Source: an uncultured Gemmatimonadota bacterium (GTDB taxonomy: Bacteria > Gemmatimonadota > Gemmatimonadetes > Gemmatimonadales > Gemmatimonadaceae). Taken from it: a DNA stretch of 64,000 nt. The stretch lies in contig CADEFN010000001.1 in NCBI GenBank assembly GCA_902826615.1, positions 744,001 to 808,000 of the forward strand, in the 5' to 3' direction. Of the stretch, positions 53,950-63,710 are shown piece after piece. The position numbers were made by a program, and so were the translations under genes. The notes below the pieces were generated by a model. That model did no database searches. It was not told where the DNA came from and was given only the letters and a program-made list of their open reading frames with translations. Numbering within the stretch: the first letter of the stretch is position 1; each line of letters opens with the position of its first letter.

Positions 53950-55212
53950 ATGACCACACAGCCTCGTAGCGGAATCGCCCGAAACACCATGGCCTACGTT
54001 CTCGCCGGGGGACGCGGCTCGCGGCTGTACGAGCTCACCGACCGCCGGGCCAAGCCTGCGGTGTTCTTCGGGGGCAAGGCACGCATCATCGACTTTGCCT
54101 TGTCGAATGCGATCAACTCCGGCATCCGGCGTATTGGTGTCGCCACGCAATACAAGGCGCATTCGCTCATCAGGCACCTGCAGCGAGGCTGGAACTTCCT
54201 GCGCCCCGAACGCAACGAAAGCTTCGACATCCTCCCCGCGAGCCAGCGGGTGAGCGAAACGCAGTGGTACGATGGGACGGCCGACGCGGTCTACCAGAAC
54301 ATGGACATCATCGAGGCCTATCACCCGGAGTTCATGGTGATCCTCGCGGGTGATCACATCTACAAGATGGACTACGAGCTGATGCTGCAGCAGCACGTGG
54401 ACCAGGGCGCTGATGTCACCGTTGGTGTGCTCGAAGTGCCGCGCATGGAGGCCACAGGTTTTGGTGTGATGCATGTCGATGCGCACGATCGCATCATCAC
54501 CTTCCTGGAGAAGCCGAAAGATCCGCCCGGCATTCCCGGCAATCCGGAGATGGCGCTGGCCAGCATGGGGATCTACGTCTTCAAGACGACGTACCTCTTC
54601 GAGCTGCTCAAACGCGACGCCGCACTCGAAGGGTCCACCCGCGACTTCGGCAAGGACATCATTCCGTATGTGGTGTCGAGTGGAAAGGCGGTGGCGCATC
54701 GCTTCAGCCGATCCTGCGTCAAGTCAGATGCCGAGTCGGAGGCCTACTGGCGCGATGCCGGGACGATTGATGCCTACTGGGAGGCCAATATCGACCTCAC
54801 CTCGGTAGTCCCCTCCCTCGATCTCTTCGACCACAACTGGCCGATCTGGACCTATGCGGAAGTCACACCACCGGCCAAGTTCGTTCATAACGAGGATGGG
54901 CGGCGTGGCATGGCACTCAACTCCCTCGTCTCGGGCGGCTGCATCATTTCCGGTGCCGCCTTGTACAAAAGCCTGCTCTTCACGGGAGTGAAAATTCACT
55001 CCTACGCCAAACTGGAGGGAGCGGTAATCCAGCCTTACGTGAACATCGGGCGTGGCGCGCGGCTCCAGAATGTGGTGGTCGATCGCGGGGTGCAGATCCC
55101 CGCCGGAATGGTGGTGGGTGAGGACCCGGTGGAGGATGCCAAGCGCTTCAGGCGTTCGGAGAAGGGACGGGTGCTGATCACCCAGCCGATGATCGACAAG
55201 CTGAAGGGATAG
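53950..55212 (+). CDS. glgC: Glucose-1-phosphate adenylyltransferase
   Basis: 420 aa. [20 protein letters not shown] is the nucleotide-binding signature, followed by [32 protein letters not shown] is the metal-binding region and [13 protein letters not shown] the sugar site; the left-handed helix end is [20 protein letters not shown]. It makes ADP-glucose for GlgA. The start at 53950 begins [14 protein letters not shown]; the frame upstream overlaps glgA on the other strand and is not used. Confidence 0.97.
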   Translation: MTTQPRSGIARNTMAYVLAGGRGSRLYELTDRRAKPAVFFGGKARIIDFALSNAINSGIRRIGVATQYKAHSLIRHLQRGWNFLRPERNESFDILPASQRVSETQWYDGTADAVYQNMDIIEAYHPEFMVILAGDHIYKMDYELMLQQHVDQGADVTVGVLEVPRMEATGFGVMHVDAHDRIITFLEKPKDPPGIPGNPEMALASMGIYVFKTTYLFELLKRDAALEGSTRDFGKDIIPYVVSSGKAVAHRFSRSCVKSDAESEAYWRDAGTIDAYWEANIDLTSVVPSLDLFDHNWPIWTYAEVTPPAKFVHNEDGRRGMALNSLVSGGCIISGAALYKSLLFTGVKIHSYAKLEGAVIQPYVNIGRGARLQNVVVDRGVQIPAGMVVGEDPVEDAKRFRRSEKGRVLITQPMIDKLKG

Positions 55213-55314
55213 GGTTCCCGCTCAGGCGGATACCACCTGTCGCGGCCCCTACTTTGCACTCCCCGTTCCCGCGCCCCATGTTGGGGGCGACTGAACACCG
55301 GGGAGGGTGGGGAA

Positions 55315-58116
55315 ATGCCGGCACCACAGTTCGTTCCGCTGTCACTCGACGAGTTTCGCAAACTGGTCGACCGTTTTGACTTTTCGGCCCGGAAGATCAC
55401 CGAAGTCCACATGCATCACACCTGGCGTCCTCGTCAGGTGGACTTCAAGGGGCTCGCGTCGATCGTGGCGATGTGGCAATTCCACACGCAGACCAACAAG
55501 TGGTCCGACATCGCCCAGCATGTCACCATCGATCCGCAGGGGGTGATCTGGACAGGCCGCAGCTGGAAACAGCCGCCGGCCTCGTCAGGCGGACACAACG
55601 GAACCTCGCGTGCCGGTCCGTTCATGTTCGAGATGATCGGCGACTTCGACAAGGGCAAGGAGTCGCTCACCGGCAAACAACTGGAAGCCGTGATCGGTGT
55701 GATCACCGCCATCCAGAAGCGCAATGGACTGGCGCCCGAGTCGCTCAAGTTCCACAACCAGCTCGGTTCGCCGAAAACCTGCCCCGGGAGCGGCATCAGG
55801 TACGAAGACATCCTGGCGCAGGTGAAGACGGCCCACCTGGCGACGACCTCGACGACACGGAGCATCGCGAAGAGCAAGAAGCCGGAAGCGACGTCGGCCT
55901 TTGTGAAGGATGAATCACGTATTGCCGACGCACTTCAGGTGCTGGCGGCCTCCACCCGCGCCACCGAGGAGCCCCTGGCCGGCATGGAGCAGATGGAAGG
56001 GGAGCCGGACTTCGAGGCGGAGCAGGCCCGCGGTGCCGGCCTGGTGGAGCGCCCCGCGGGAGCACGCGCGGTCAGGGACACGCTCGATGCGGCTGGCTTT
56101 GCCAGGTTGCGCCCGCATGTGATCAACCTGGTGCAGGGTGATTTTGTCCCGTCGGGCATTTACCAAACATCCAAAGCTGACGTCGAGGCGATCTTCACCG
56201 AACACCTGGCTCGGCGCGTGGCGTCGGCGACGGCGGAGAAGCCGCTCCGGGTGATGTTGTGGGCGCATGGCGGGCTCGTCAGTGAGCGGAATGGATTGCG
56301 CGGTGCGGCGCGCATGCTCGACTGGTGGCTGCAGAATGGTGTCTACCCGCTCCACTTCATCTGGGAAACCGGGGCGATGGAAACCATCGCGCAGCTGGTC
56401 AGCGGCGCGGGGGCACGTGCCCCGGCCGTTGGGGCGCGCGATCTCTGGGACCACACCACCGATCCGCTGATCGAACGGCTCACACGCCCGTTAGGCATGC
56501 CGCTCTGGTCGGGCATGAAACGCAGCGCCGAGCGGGCCTCGGCGCCCGGAGGCGGGGCACACCTGGTGGCCGAGCATCTGGCGAAGTTCGTCAAGGCCAA
56601 CAAACACGTGGAAGTGCACGCGGCGGGCCACAGCGCGGGGTCGATCTTTCATTCGCACCTGCTCCCCACGCTTGTCGCGAAGGGAGTGACGGTGAAGACC
56701 CTGAGTCTTCTGGCACCCGCAGTACGTGTGGACACCTTTGTCGATCAGCTGCTGCCACTCGTTGGGCCGAAGAAGGGAATCCAGGAGCTCGCGCTCTTCA
56801 CGATGGCGCAGGACTGGGAAAAACAGGACCAGTGCGCCAAGCTGTATCGCAAGTCGCTGCTGTATCTCGTGAGCCTGGCCTTCGAGCCGGGAGGGAAAAC
56901 CCCCATCCTCGGGCTCGAGGAATGCCTGCGCGCCGACGACGACTGCCGTGCCCTGTTCGGAATCGGTAGTGGCGCCGGGATGGCCGAAGTGATCTGGTCG
57001 AAGTCGGTCCCGACGATGGGACGCCATTCGTCGCGCGCCACCGCACATGGGGAGTTCGACGAGGATCCCGCCACCATGAACAGCGTGGTGCGTCGCGTGC
57101 TGGGGAAAGATGACGTCGCGGATATACATGGCATGCCCGAGCCGGATGGTTCGCGCACTGTCAGCACCGACGATGACGACATGCCGGCCGAACTGGCGCT
57201 CTTCATGCGCCCCGACATCCAGGCGAGTTCGGTGGCTCCGGCGACCAGTGGGGCGTACAGGAAGAAGCCGACCGTCACTGGTGCAGCCGGTGGCAGGCGC
57301 TTTGCACTCCTGGTCGGTATCAACAACTATCCGACGGCCCCCCTCGAAGCCTGTGTCTCCGACACCGAACGCTGGGCGGCCGCACTCGGCAAACTCGGGT
57401 TTGCTGACACCACACGTCTCATCAACGACGAAGCCACGCGCGCGAAAATCCTCGAGGCACTGCGGAAGATGGTGCGCGAGGCCGAGAGTGGAGATGTGAT
57501 GGTGTTCCAGTTTGCGGGCCACGGCACACAGCTCCCAGATCTCGATGGCGATGAGGACGGGGATGGTCAGGATGAAGCACTCTGCCCTTACGACTTCGAC
57601 GCCGGCAACTTCCTGATCGACGACGACATCAAGGAGGTGTTCGCCGGGCTTCCCGCTGGCGTCAACCTCACCTGCTTTATCGACTGCTGTCACTCCGGCA
57701 CCATCACGCGATTCGCCGTTGCGCAGAGCGGCCGGGTGATGGGCGTGCGTGGCGGGGTACCAAAAGCCCGCTTCATTCGGGTGAAGGAGCCGGTCATCGA
57801 GAAGTATCGAAAGGCGCGGGCGAAGGCGGCCACTCGGGCACTCAAGCGGGTGGTCAGCGGCAGCAGCACCATGCACGAAGTGGTCTTCAGTGCCTGCCGT
57901 CCCGATCAGGTCGCCTTCGAAAGTGGTGGCCAGGGGGACTTCACGCGGATTGCCACGGAACTGCTGGAGAACGGGCTGCGCAATGACAGCCATGCCGACT
58001 TCATCGAACGTGTGCGACGCGAGTTCGGAGCCAATCCGCGCCAGGAGCCGCAGCTGGACTGTGCGCCCAACCTGCGTGACGCCTTGTTGCTCGACGTCGC
58101 CGAATCGGAGGAGTGA
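55315..58116 (+). CDS. Three-domain fusion: amidase, serine-hydrolase-like, caspase
   Basis: 933 aa. Residues 1-160 are Amidase_2/PGRP-like: HMHHTW with His34/His35, His147 in KFHNQLGSPK, and KTCPG. Residues ~300-500 look like an alpha/beta hydrolase (LRVMLWAHGGLVSE; VEVHAAGHSAGSIF with candidate nucleophile Ser440). Residues 661-900 are a caspase domain: FALLVGINNYPTAPLEAC, His736 (FAGHGTQ) and Cys792 (IDCCHSGT), with an acidic segment DLDGDEDGDGQDEA. No signal peptide is visible. Full-length homologues with this order are not known to me. It overlaps the metallopeptidase gene by 4 bp (GTGA). Confidence 0.85.
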   Translation: MPAPQFVPLSLDEFRKLVDRFDFSARKITEVHMHHTWRPRQVDFKGLASIVAMWQFHTQTNKWSDIAQHVTIDPQGVIWTGRSWKQPPASSGGHNGTSRAGPFMFEMIGDFDKGKESLTGKQLEAVIGVITAIQKRNGLAPESLKFHNQLGSPKTCPGSGIRYEDILAQVKTAHLATTSTTRSIAKSKKPEATSAFVKDESRIADALQVLAASTRATEEPLAGMEQMEGEPDFEAEQARGAGLVERPAGARAVRDTLDAAGFARLRPHVINLVQGDFVPSGIYQTSKADVEAIFTEHLARRVASATAEKPLRVMLWAHGGLVSERNGLRGAARMLDWWLQNGVYPLHFIWETGAMETIAQLVSGAGARAPAVGARDLWDHTTDPLIERLTRPLGMPLWSGMKRSAERASAPGGGAHLVAEHLAKFVKANKHVEVHAAGHSAGSIFHSHLLPTLVAKGVTVKTLSLLAPAVRVDTFVDQLLPLVGPKKGIQELALFTMAQDWEKQDQCAKLYRKSLLYLVSLAFEPGGKTPILGLEECLRADDDCRALFGIGSGAGMAEVIWSKSVPTMGRHSSRATAHGEFDEDPATMNSVVRRVLGKDDVADIHGMPEPDGSRTVSTDDDDMPAELALFMRPDIQASSVAPATSGAYRKKPTVTGAAGGRRFALLVGINNYPTAPLEACVSDTERWAAALGKLGFADTTRLINDEATRAKILEALRKMVREAESGDVMVFQFAGHGTQLPDLDGDEDGDGQDEALCPYDFDAGNFLIDDDIKEVFAGLPAGVNLTCFIDCCHSGTITRFAVAQSGRVMGVRGGVPKARFIRVKEPVIEKYRKARAKAATRALKRVVSGSSTMHEVVFSACRPDQVAFESGGQGDFTRIATELLENGLRNDSHADFIERVRREFGANPRQEPQLDCAPNLRDALLLDVAESEE

Positions 58117-59990
58117 CCGTGCCTGCGAAGAAGATCACACGGGCTGCTTTCACGCTCGGCCAAGGTGTGGAGCGAGCGTATCGTGTGCTGCCATACGAGC
58201 GGAAGCTTACCGATCCGGTCTACCGGCCGCTGCGGATTTTTGCGCTCGACCCGTCGGCGTCACGGCTGCACGGCAATGTGGCCCGCGTGGATGTGCCATA
58301 CGAACCGTTGCTGCCCGGACCGCAGGGGCAGGTGTTCGAAGTCGATGCGCGGGAGTTCGACGCCGAAGGCGACGTGGTCGCGGCCCATCGCGCCCTCGAT
58401 CTCGAAGATGCGCGATACATGCTGGCGGGGGGAATCGAACCCACGCAGTCCGACCCGCGCTTTCACGCGCAGATGGTGTACGCGGTCTGCGCCACCCTGT
58501 ATCAGCGCTTCAAGGAGGCGCTGGGACGCAGCGTGGCATGGGGCTTCGCCGCCGATGACAGTGAGGATACGCCCCTGCGCCTTCGGCTCAAGCCGTTAGG
58601 CGTGCCGGAGGAGAATGCCTACTACGATCCGGACACCGGCGAACTGATCTTCGGATTCTACCCCGCCGACGCCAAGGCCACCGTGGGACGCAATCTGCCG
58701 AGGGGCAGCGTGTTCACCTGTCTTGGTCACGACATTGTGGCGCATGAATGCACGCATGCCTTGCTCGACGGCTTGCGGGCGCACTTCACCACCACCACCC
58801 ACATCGATGTCGCGGCCTTCCACGAAGGCTTTGCCGATATCGTGGCGTTGCTCCAGCGGTTTTCCCACAAGGACGTGGTGCGCGAAGCACTCCGCGCCTC
58901 ACGCGGGCGCCTCGACGTACAGCGGCTCACCGGAATCGGGCAGCAATTCGGCGAGACCTCGGGGGATTTCGGCCCCATCCGCAATGCGATCGACTACACG
59001 GTCGATGAGAAGGGGAAGCGGACGTATCAGGTGACGTATGACAAATCACGGGAAGCACACGACCGCGGGCGTATTCTCTGCGCGGCCGTGTACGAGGCCT
59101 TTGTCACCATCTACGATCGCAAACGTGGCAAGTACATGCGGATGGCGACTGCGGGGTCGGGCTACACCGATCCGCGTAACGAACTCCCGTCGGATCTCCT
59201 GGAGGTCCTGACCGATCTCGCCCGATCGACGGCGGGGCAGTTCCTCAACATGTGTATCCGCGCCATCGACTATTGCCCACCCGTCGACATTCGTTTCGGT
59301 GACTACCTGCGCGCGGTGATTACGGCAGATCGCGAGATGGTGCCGGACGATCCACATGGGTATCGCGAGGCATGGATCGACGCCTTTCAGCAACGCAAGG
59401 TGTATCCCGACGATGTCCCCAACCTTGGCGAAGACGCCCTGGTGTGGCGCCCACCTCTCACGAAGTTGCCCACGGTGGATGCGCTGAGTTTTGCGGAGCT
59501 GGCCTTTGATGGAGATCCGGGGCGTGTACCGCGACGGAATGAGTTGCGTCGTCAGGCAACGGAAATCGGAAAACTCGTGACCCACCCCGACTTCATGAGC
59601 GAGTTCGGGCTCGTCGACCCCGAAGGCAGAAAACCCGCGGGTGTTGAGGAAGTCGGGATTCCATCGGTGCAGTCCGTGCGAGTGGCGCGGCGCGTGGGCC
59701 CCGACTCAACCGTTGCGTTCGACCTCGTCGCCGAGGTGACGCAGCGCGTCGTGCGCCGGCACAAGGGAAAGCGATTCGAGTTGTACGGTGGCGCGACGGT
59801 CCTGATCGGCCCGTGGGGCAATGTGACGTACGTGATCCGCAAACGTGCGATGCACGAGTACCGCGATGCCCAGGCGCTCGACTTCATTACCTCGCTCGAA
59901 GGGCGCACCTACTGGAACTCGAAGGGTGCGTTTGTGACGCCACGGCGTGCCGCGTTCAAGCTGGTGCATAAGCGGAGACGGGGCGCGTAG
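58113..59990 (+). CDS. Gluzincin-type zinc metallopeptidase coupled to the caspase fusion
   Basis: 625 aa. Zinc motif VAHECTHALLDG with His211, Glu212, His215, and the third ligand Glu238 in FHEGFADIVAL, a thermolysin-like (M4-type) arrangement. N-terminal ~200 residues and C-terminal ~250 residues have no recognised domain. No signal peptide, so cytoplasmic unless exported by another route. It begins at the GTG overlapping the fusion stop (or at the next GTG, 58119). The pairing suggests one partner activates or is degraded by the other. Confidence 0.85.
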   Translation: MTVPAKKITRAAFTLGQGVERAYRVLPYERKLTDPVYRPLRIFALDPSASRLHGNVARVDVPYEPLLPGPQGQVFEVDAREFDAEGDVVAAHRALDLEDARYMLAGGIEPTQSDPRFHAQMVYAVCATLYQRFKEALGRSVAWGFAADDSEDTPLRLRLKPLGVPEENAYYDPDTGELIFGFYPADAKATVGRNLPRGSVFTCLGHDIVAHECTHALLDGLRAHFTTTTHIDVAAFHEGFADIVALLQRFSHKDVVREALRASRGRLDVQRLTGIGQQFGETSGDFGPIRNAIDYTVDEKGKRTYQVTYDKSREAHDRGRILCAAVYEAFVTIYDRKRGKYMRMATAGSGYTDPRNELPSDLLEVLTDLARSTAGQFLNMCIRAIDYCPPVDIRFGDYLRAVITADREMVPDDPHGYREAWIDAFQQRKVYPDDVPNLGEDALVWRPPLTKLPTVDALSFAELAFDGDPGRVPRRNELRRQATEIGKLVTHPDFMSEFGLVDPEGRKPAGVEEVGIPSVQSVRVARRVGPDSTVAFDLVAEVTQRVVRRHKGKRFELYGGATVLIGPWGNVTYVIRKRAMHEYRDAQALDFITSLEGRTYWNSKGAFVTPRRAAFKLVHKRRRGA

Positions 59991-60005
59991 GCTAGCCCGG
60001 TGGGC

Positions 60006-60022
60006 CTCCCGCCAGGCGGGAG
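60006..60022 (+). terminator. GC hairpin after the metallopeptidase gene
   Basis: CTCCCG-CCAGG-CGGGAG, then TTTCG. Short but followed by three T, it could end the fusion-metallopeptidase operon. Confidence 0.45.
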
Positions 60023-60115
60023 TTTCGATGAGAGGAGGACGCGTTTCGCGGGGCGACGGCTTGCGCCGCCGCGACCGGGCGAGAGGTTTACGCCTTCCCC
60101 GCCGCCTCATATCTC

Positions 60116-63100
60116 ATGCGATTTGCCCTCGGACTCGTCTGCACGCTCGTGGCCACCACCCTCGCTGCGCAGGCCGCGCCTCCCGATACCAGCTGGGACC
60201 CCACCAAACCTCGGGGTCGCACGCGAGAAATCGATTTCACCACGACTGAGGGCACCTGGACCAACGTCGATCAGTCGACTGATGGGCAGTTCATTGTCTT
60301 CGACCTGCTGAGCCACATCTACCGGATGCCGGCGAGTGGTGGCACGGCGACGTCGATCACCCAGAACAGCGGCATCGCCACGAACTTTGCGCCACGCATT
60401 TCTCCCGACGGCAAGTCGATCGCCTTCATCTCGGATCGCAAGGGACAGAACAATCTCTGGGTGATGGACGCCGACGGCGCGAACCCGCGCCCGGTGGCCA
60501 TTGATCCGACGTCGCGCTTCAACTTTCCGGTGTGGACGGCCGACGGGCAATACATCATCGTGGTCAAGATGGCCGGGTTCGGCAATCGATCACTTGTCAT
60601 GTATCACAAGGATGGTGGCTCCGGAGTGGTACTGGTCAAGGGAGAAACAGGGAGCAACCCGTTCCGGCCGAGTATGTCGCAGGATGGGCGTTATCTCTAC
60701 TATGACGTCTACACGGCGCGACCGACGGGTTTCTGGGGGCAGGAAGACGTACTGAAGGGCACCGTTCAGCTGCACCGGTATGACATGCGCACGGGCGTTG
60801 TTCGCCCGATCACCTCGGGTGAAGCGCAGCAGCAGGATCGCGCCACCAGCGGCGGTGCCTACGCGGCTGAGCCGAGCCCCGATGGCCGGTATCTGGCATT
60901 CATGCGCAAGGTGCCGGGCGGCACGCTGGAGTACAAAGGACAGGTGTTCGGGCCACGCAGTGCGCTCTGGACCCGCGATCTGCGCTCGGGTGAAGAACGC
61001 ATGATCATGGATCCGGTTGAAATGGACTTGAGTGAGGAGAGCATTCCGCTCAACGGATCGTACCCGATGTACCGTTGGACGGCGGACGGTCGCAGCATCG
61101 TCATTCATCAGGGCGGCAAGATCCGGCGACTCGATGTGAGCACGGGCACGGTCGCCACCATCCCGTTCTCGGCGCGGGTGCAGCGCACCATCTCGGAGAC
61201 CATCGCCACCGTCAACCGGATCAGTGACGGCCCGGTAAACGTGCGGTTCATTCGCTGGGCATCGGCGTCGCCCGACGGGCGCACACTGGTCTTCCAGGCG
61301 TTAGGCAGGTTGTGGGTGCAGCCCCTGCCCAGTGGCACACCACGCCGTCTCACACCGGCCACCTTCGGCCCCATGGAGTTTCAGCCGGCATGGTCCCCCG
61401 ATGGGTCGAGCATCGCCTTCACCTCTGTGGACTCGGTGAATCGGGGCGCATTGTGGCGAGTGCCGGCCGCGGGTGGCACACCCCAGCGCCTGACGAGTGC
61501 GGCCGGTGAGTACCTGAGCCCCACCTGGACACCGGACGGGCGCGAGATTGTGGTGGCGCGTGGGTCGGGCGCCACGGCGCGGGCCTCGACGCTCAGCCGC
61601 AACGGAGTGTTTGACCTGGTGCGGTTGCCCGCTGGCGGTGGCGAGGAGACCGAGGTGGTGCAGGTGCGTGGGGGCGGATTCGGCTTTGCCGAGCTGCGTT
61701 CGACCGTTGGCTCCAACGGACGCCTCTACTGGTCGACGTCGAAAGTCTTCGGCCCGCCTAACGATCTCGGCCGCCCGCCCACCGGGGTCGAGGTGTCGTC
61801 CATCCGGCTCGATGGGACGGACAAGAAGGTGCATCTCAACGTGAAGGACTCCGACGATGCCGCCGTGTCACCCGACGGCCGCTGGGTGGCGTTCACGCAG
61901 GGCGCCAATGTCTACCTGTCGCCTCTCCCGGTGGGCGGGACAGGAAGTGAGGTGCCGCTGGTTGCCAAACAGGGAGCAGCGCTCCCGGTCACGCCGCTCT
62001 CCACGGAAGGCGGGCTCCACCCACGCTGGCGCAATGCGACGACGGTCGACTTTGCGAGCGCCAATCGGGTGTATTCGCACGACGCCGCGGCCAAGCGCAC
62101 CGATACAACCTCGGTGACACTCAGCGCGCCACGTGCGATTGCCGCGGGCACCATCGCCATCACCGGCGCGCGCATCGTCACGCTCGACAACAAGCGTGTG
62201 ATTCCCCGTGGCACCATCGTGGTGAAGGCAGGCCGCATCACCTGCGTGGGATCGTGCAGCACCACCGGCGCCGATCGCGTGATCAACGCCAGCGGCAAGA
62301 CGATCATTCCCGGCTGGGTTGATATGCATGCGCACCATCACCGTGAACACATGGCGATGATGCCGGCGAACAACTTCGAGTCGGCTATTTACCTGGCCTA
62401 TGGTGTGACCACCACCAGTGATCCGTCGACGTCATCCATCGCGGCCTTCCCCACGGCGGAGATGATCGAGACGGGCGACATGATCGGGCCGCGCGTCTTC
62501 AGTGTGGCCGAAGCCCTCACGGACGGCGACACCCCCGCCACCAACGATGTCACCAGCCGCGATATCGCCCGCACCGAGGTGCGGAGACGGATGTCGTGGG
62601 GCGCCGTGCTGCTCAAGCAGTACCTGCAGCCTACACGCCAGCAGCGTCAGTGGTCTGTGGACGCCGCGCGCGAGGCCGGGTTGCGTGTGACCGCCGAGGG
62701 CAGTGATGACATGAATCACAAGCTCGGCATGATCATGGACGGACACAACGGGGGAGAACATCTCACGGTGCAGTCCCCGCTCTATGGCGACTTCACCACC
62801 TTTGTGGGTCAGGCGAAGTACTTCTACTCACACACCCCGCTGGTCAGCGGGTACGGCGCCTGGAACGAGGAGTACTTCTGGCAGGAGAGCCCCATCTGGC
62901 AGGACGTCAAGCAGGGCAAGTGGACGCCATGGCGTCAGCTGATACCGCACACCCGGCGTTTCATTCAGCGACCGGTGACCGACTACTCCAAGGACATCGT
63001 ATCGCAGGAGATCGCGGACATCGTGGCCGCTGGTGGTTATTCAGCGGTAGGTTCCCACGGTCAGCAGCCCGGACTCGGCTCACACTGGGATGTCTGGATG

Positions 63101-63418
63101 GCGGCCAAAGCTTCGGGCAACATGGGGGCCCTCGAGATTGCGTCGATGCATGGTGCGAAGTTCCTGGGGATGGACCAGGACCTCGGCTCGATCACTGTCG
63201 GGAAACTCGCCGATCTGATGGTGCTCAACGGCAATCCGCTCGACGACATTCGGCAGACCGGCAACATCCAGTATGTCATGAAGGCCGGCACGTTGTACGA
63301 CGCGATGTCGCTGGATGAAGTCTGGCCGCGTCAGAAGCGGTACGGTGACAACTACTGGTATGTGCCGGAGATGTACAAGCGCGACACGAAGGCGGTGGGG
63401 ACGTTCGACCGGAAGTAG
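60116..63418 (+). CDS. Secreted amidohydrolase with TolB-like N-terminal propeller
   Basis: 1100 aa. Signal MRFALGLVCTLVATTLAAQA. The first ~650 residues hold TolB/WD40 blades (APRISPDGKSIAFISD; EPSPDGRYLAFMRK; PAWSPDGSSIAFTS). The C-terminal domain is amidohydrolase: GWVDMHAHHHREH (metal HxH) near residue 740, VGSHGQQPGL, and the end motif LGSITVGKLADLMVLNGNP. These periplasmic proteins are common in Gemmatimonadota; the substrate, perhaps a peptide or cyclic amide, is unknown. Confidence 0.92.
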   Translation: MRFALGLVCTLVATTLAAQAAPPDTSWDPTKPRGRTREIDFTTTEGTWTNVDQSTDGQFIVFDLLSHIYRMPASGGTATSITQNSGIATNFAPRISPDGKSIAFISDRKGQNNLWVMDADGANPRPVAIDPTSRFNFPVWTADGQYIIVVKMAGFGNRSLVMYHKDGGSGVVLVKGETGSNPFRPSMSQDGRYLYYDVYTARPTGFWGQEDVLKGTVQLHRYDMRTGVVRPITSGEAQQQDRATSGGAYAAEPSPDGRYLAFMRKVPGGTLEYKGQVFGPRSALWTRDLRSGEERMIMDPVEMDLSEESIPLNGSYPMYRWTADGRSIVIHQGGKIRRLDVSTGTVATIPFSARVQRTISETIATVNRISDGPVNVRFIRWASASPDGRTLVFQALGRLWVQPLPSGTPRRLTPATFGPMEFQPAWSPDGSSIAFTSVDSVNRGALWRVPAAGGTPQRLTSAAGEYLSPTWTPDGREIVVARGSGATARASTLSRNGVFDLVRLPAGGGEETEVVQVRGGGFGFAELRSTVGSNGRLYWSTSKVFGPPNDLGRPPTGVEVSSIRLDGTDKKVHLNVKDSDDAAVSPDGRWVAFTQGANVYLSPLPVGGTGSEVPLVAKQGAALPVTPLSTEGGLHPRWRNATTVDFASANRVYSHDAAAKRTDTTSVTLSAPRAIAAGTIAITGARIVTLDNKRVIPRGTIVVKAGRITCVGSCSTTGADRVINASGKTIIPGWVDMHAHHHREHMAMMPANNFESAIYLAYGVTTTSDPSTSSIAAFPTAEMIETGDMIGPRVFSVAEALTDGDTPATNDVTSRDIARTEVRRRMSWGAVLLKQYLQPTRQQRQWSVDAAREAGLRVTAEGSDDMNHKLGMIMDGHNGGEHLTVQSPLYGDFTTFVGQAKYFYSHTPLVSGYGAWNEEYFWQESPIWQDVKQGKWTPWRQLIPHTRRFIQRPVTDYSKDIVSQEIADIVAAGGYSAVGSHGQQPGLGSHWDVWMAAKASGNMGALEIASMHGAKFLGMDQDLGSITVGKLADLMVLNGNPLDDIRQTGNIQYVMKAGTLYDAMSLDEVWPRQKRYGDNYWYVPEMYKRDTKAVGTFDRK

Positions 63419-63710
63419 GGAGCGGCTCACAAAGCTGCCCTCGGCAGTGTCAAAGTCGGTGACAACTCGACGGCGGACCTGGAGGTGACTCGGGCGGGTC
63501 CCGGAGTGCTGCCTCCGGATCCCGTCCTCAGACTTCTGACACGGAACACCTTAGTGGGCTAGTCCAGAAGTATGTTGACAGGATTTGAGATAAGTCGCTG
63601 GGACCGAGAGTGTGTCGCGCCTAACGATAGGCCTGCGGTGCCGTTGACGTGGGCCGCATCGGATTGCCGCGCATCGCGTATGAAGGGGCTGCTCTCGTCG
63701 AAGTTCGTCG
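63419..63710. other. Gap between the amidohydrolase and the last gene
   Basis: 292 bp without a supported gene. It contains one GCCTAACG octamer at 63619-63626. No clear hairpin or promoter. Confidence 0.4.

Noticed and set aside
53785-54699. 304-aa minus-strand frame
   Set aside because: Antisense to glgC; no recognisable protein features.
56491-57993. 500-aa minus-strand frame
   Set aside because: Antisense to the caspase fusion, whose domains and catalytic residues are clear on the plus strand.
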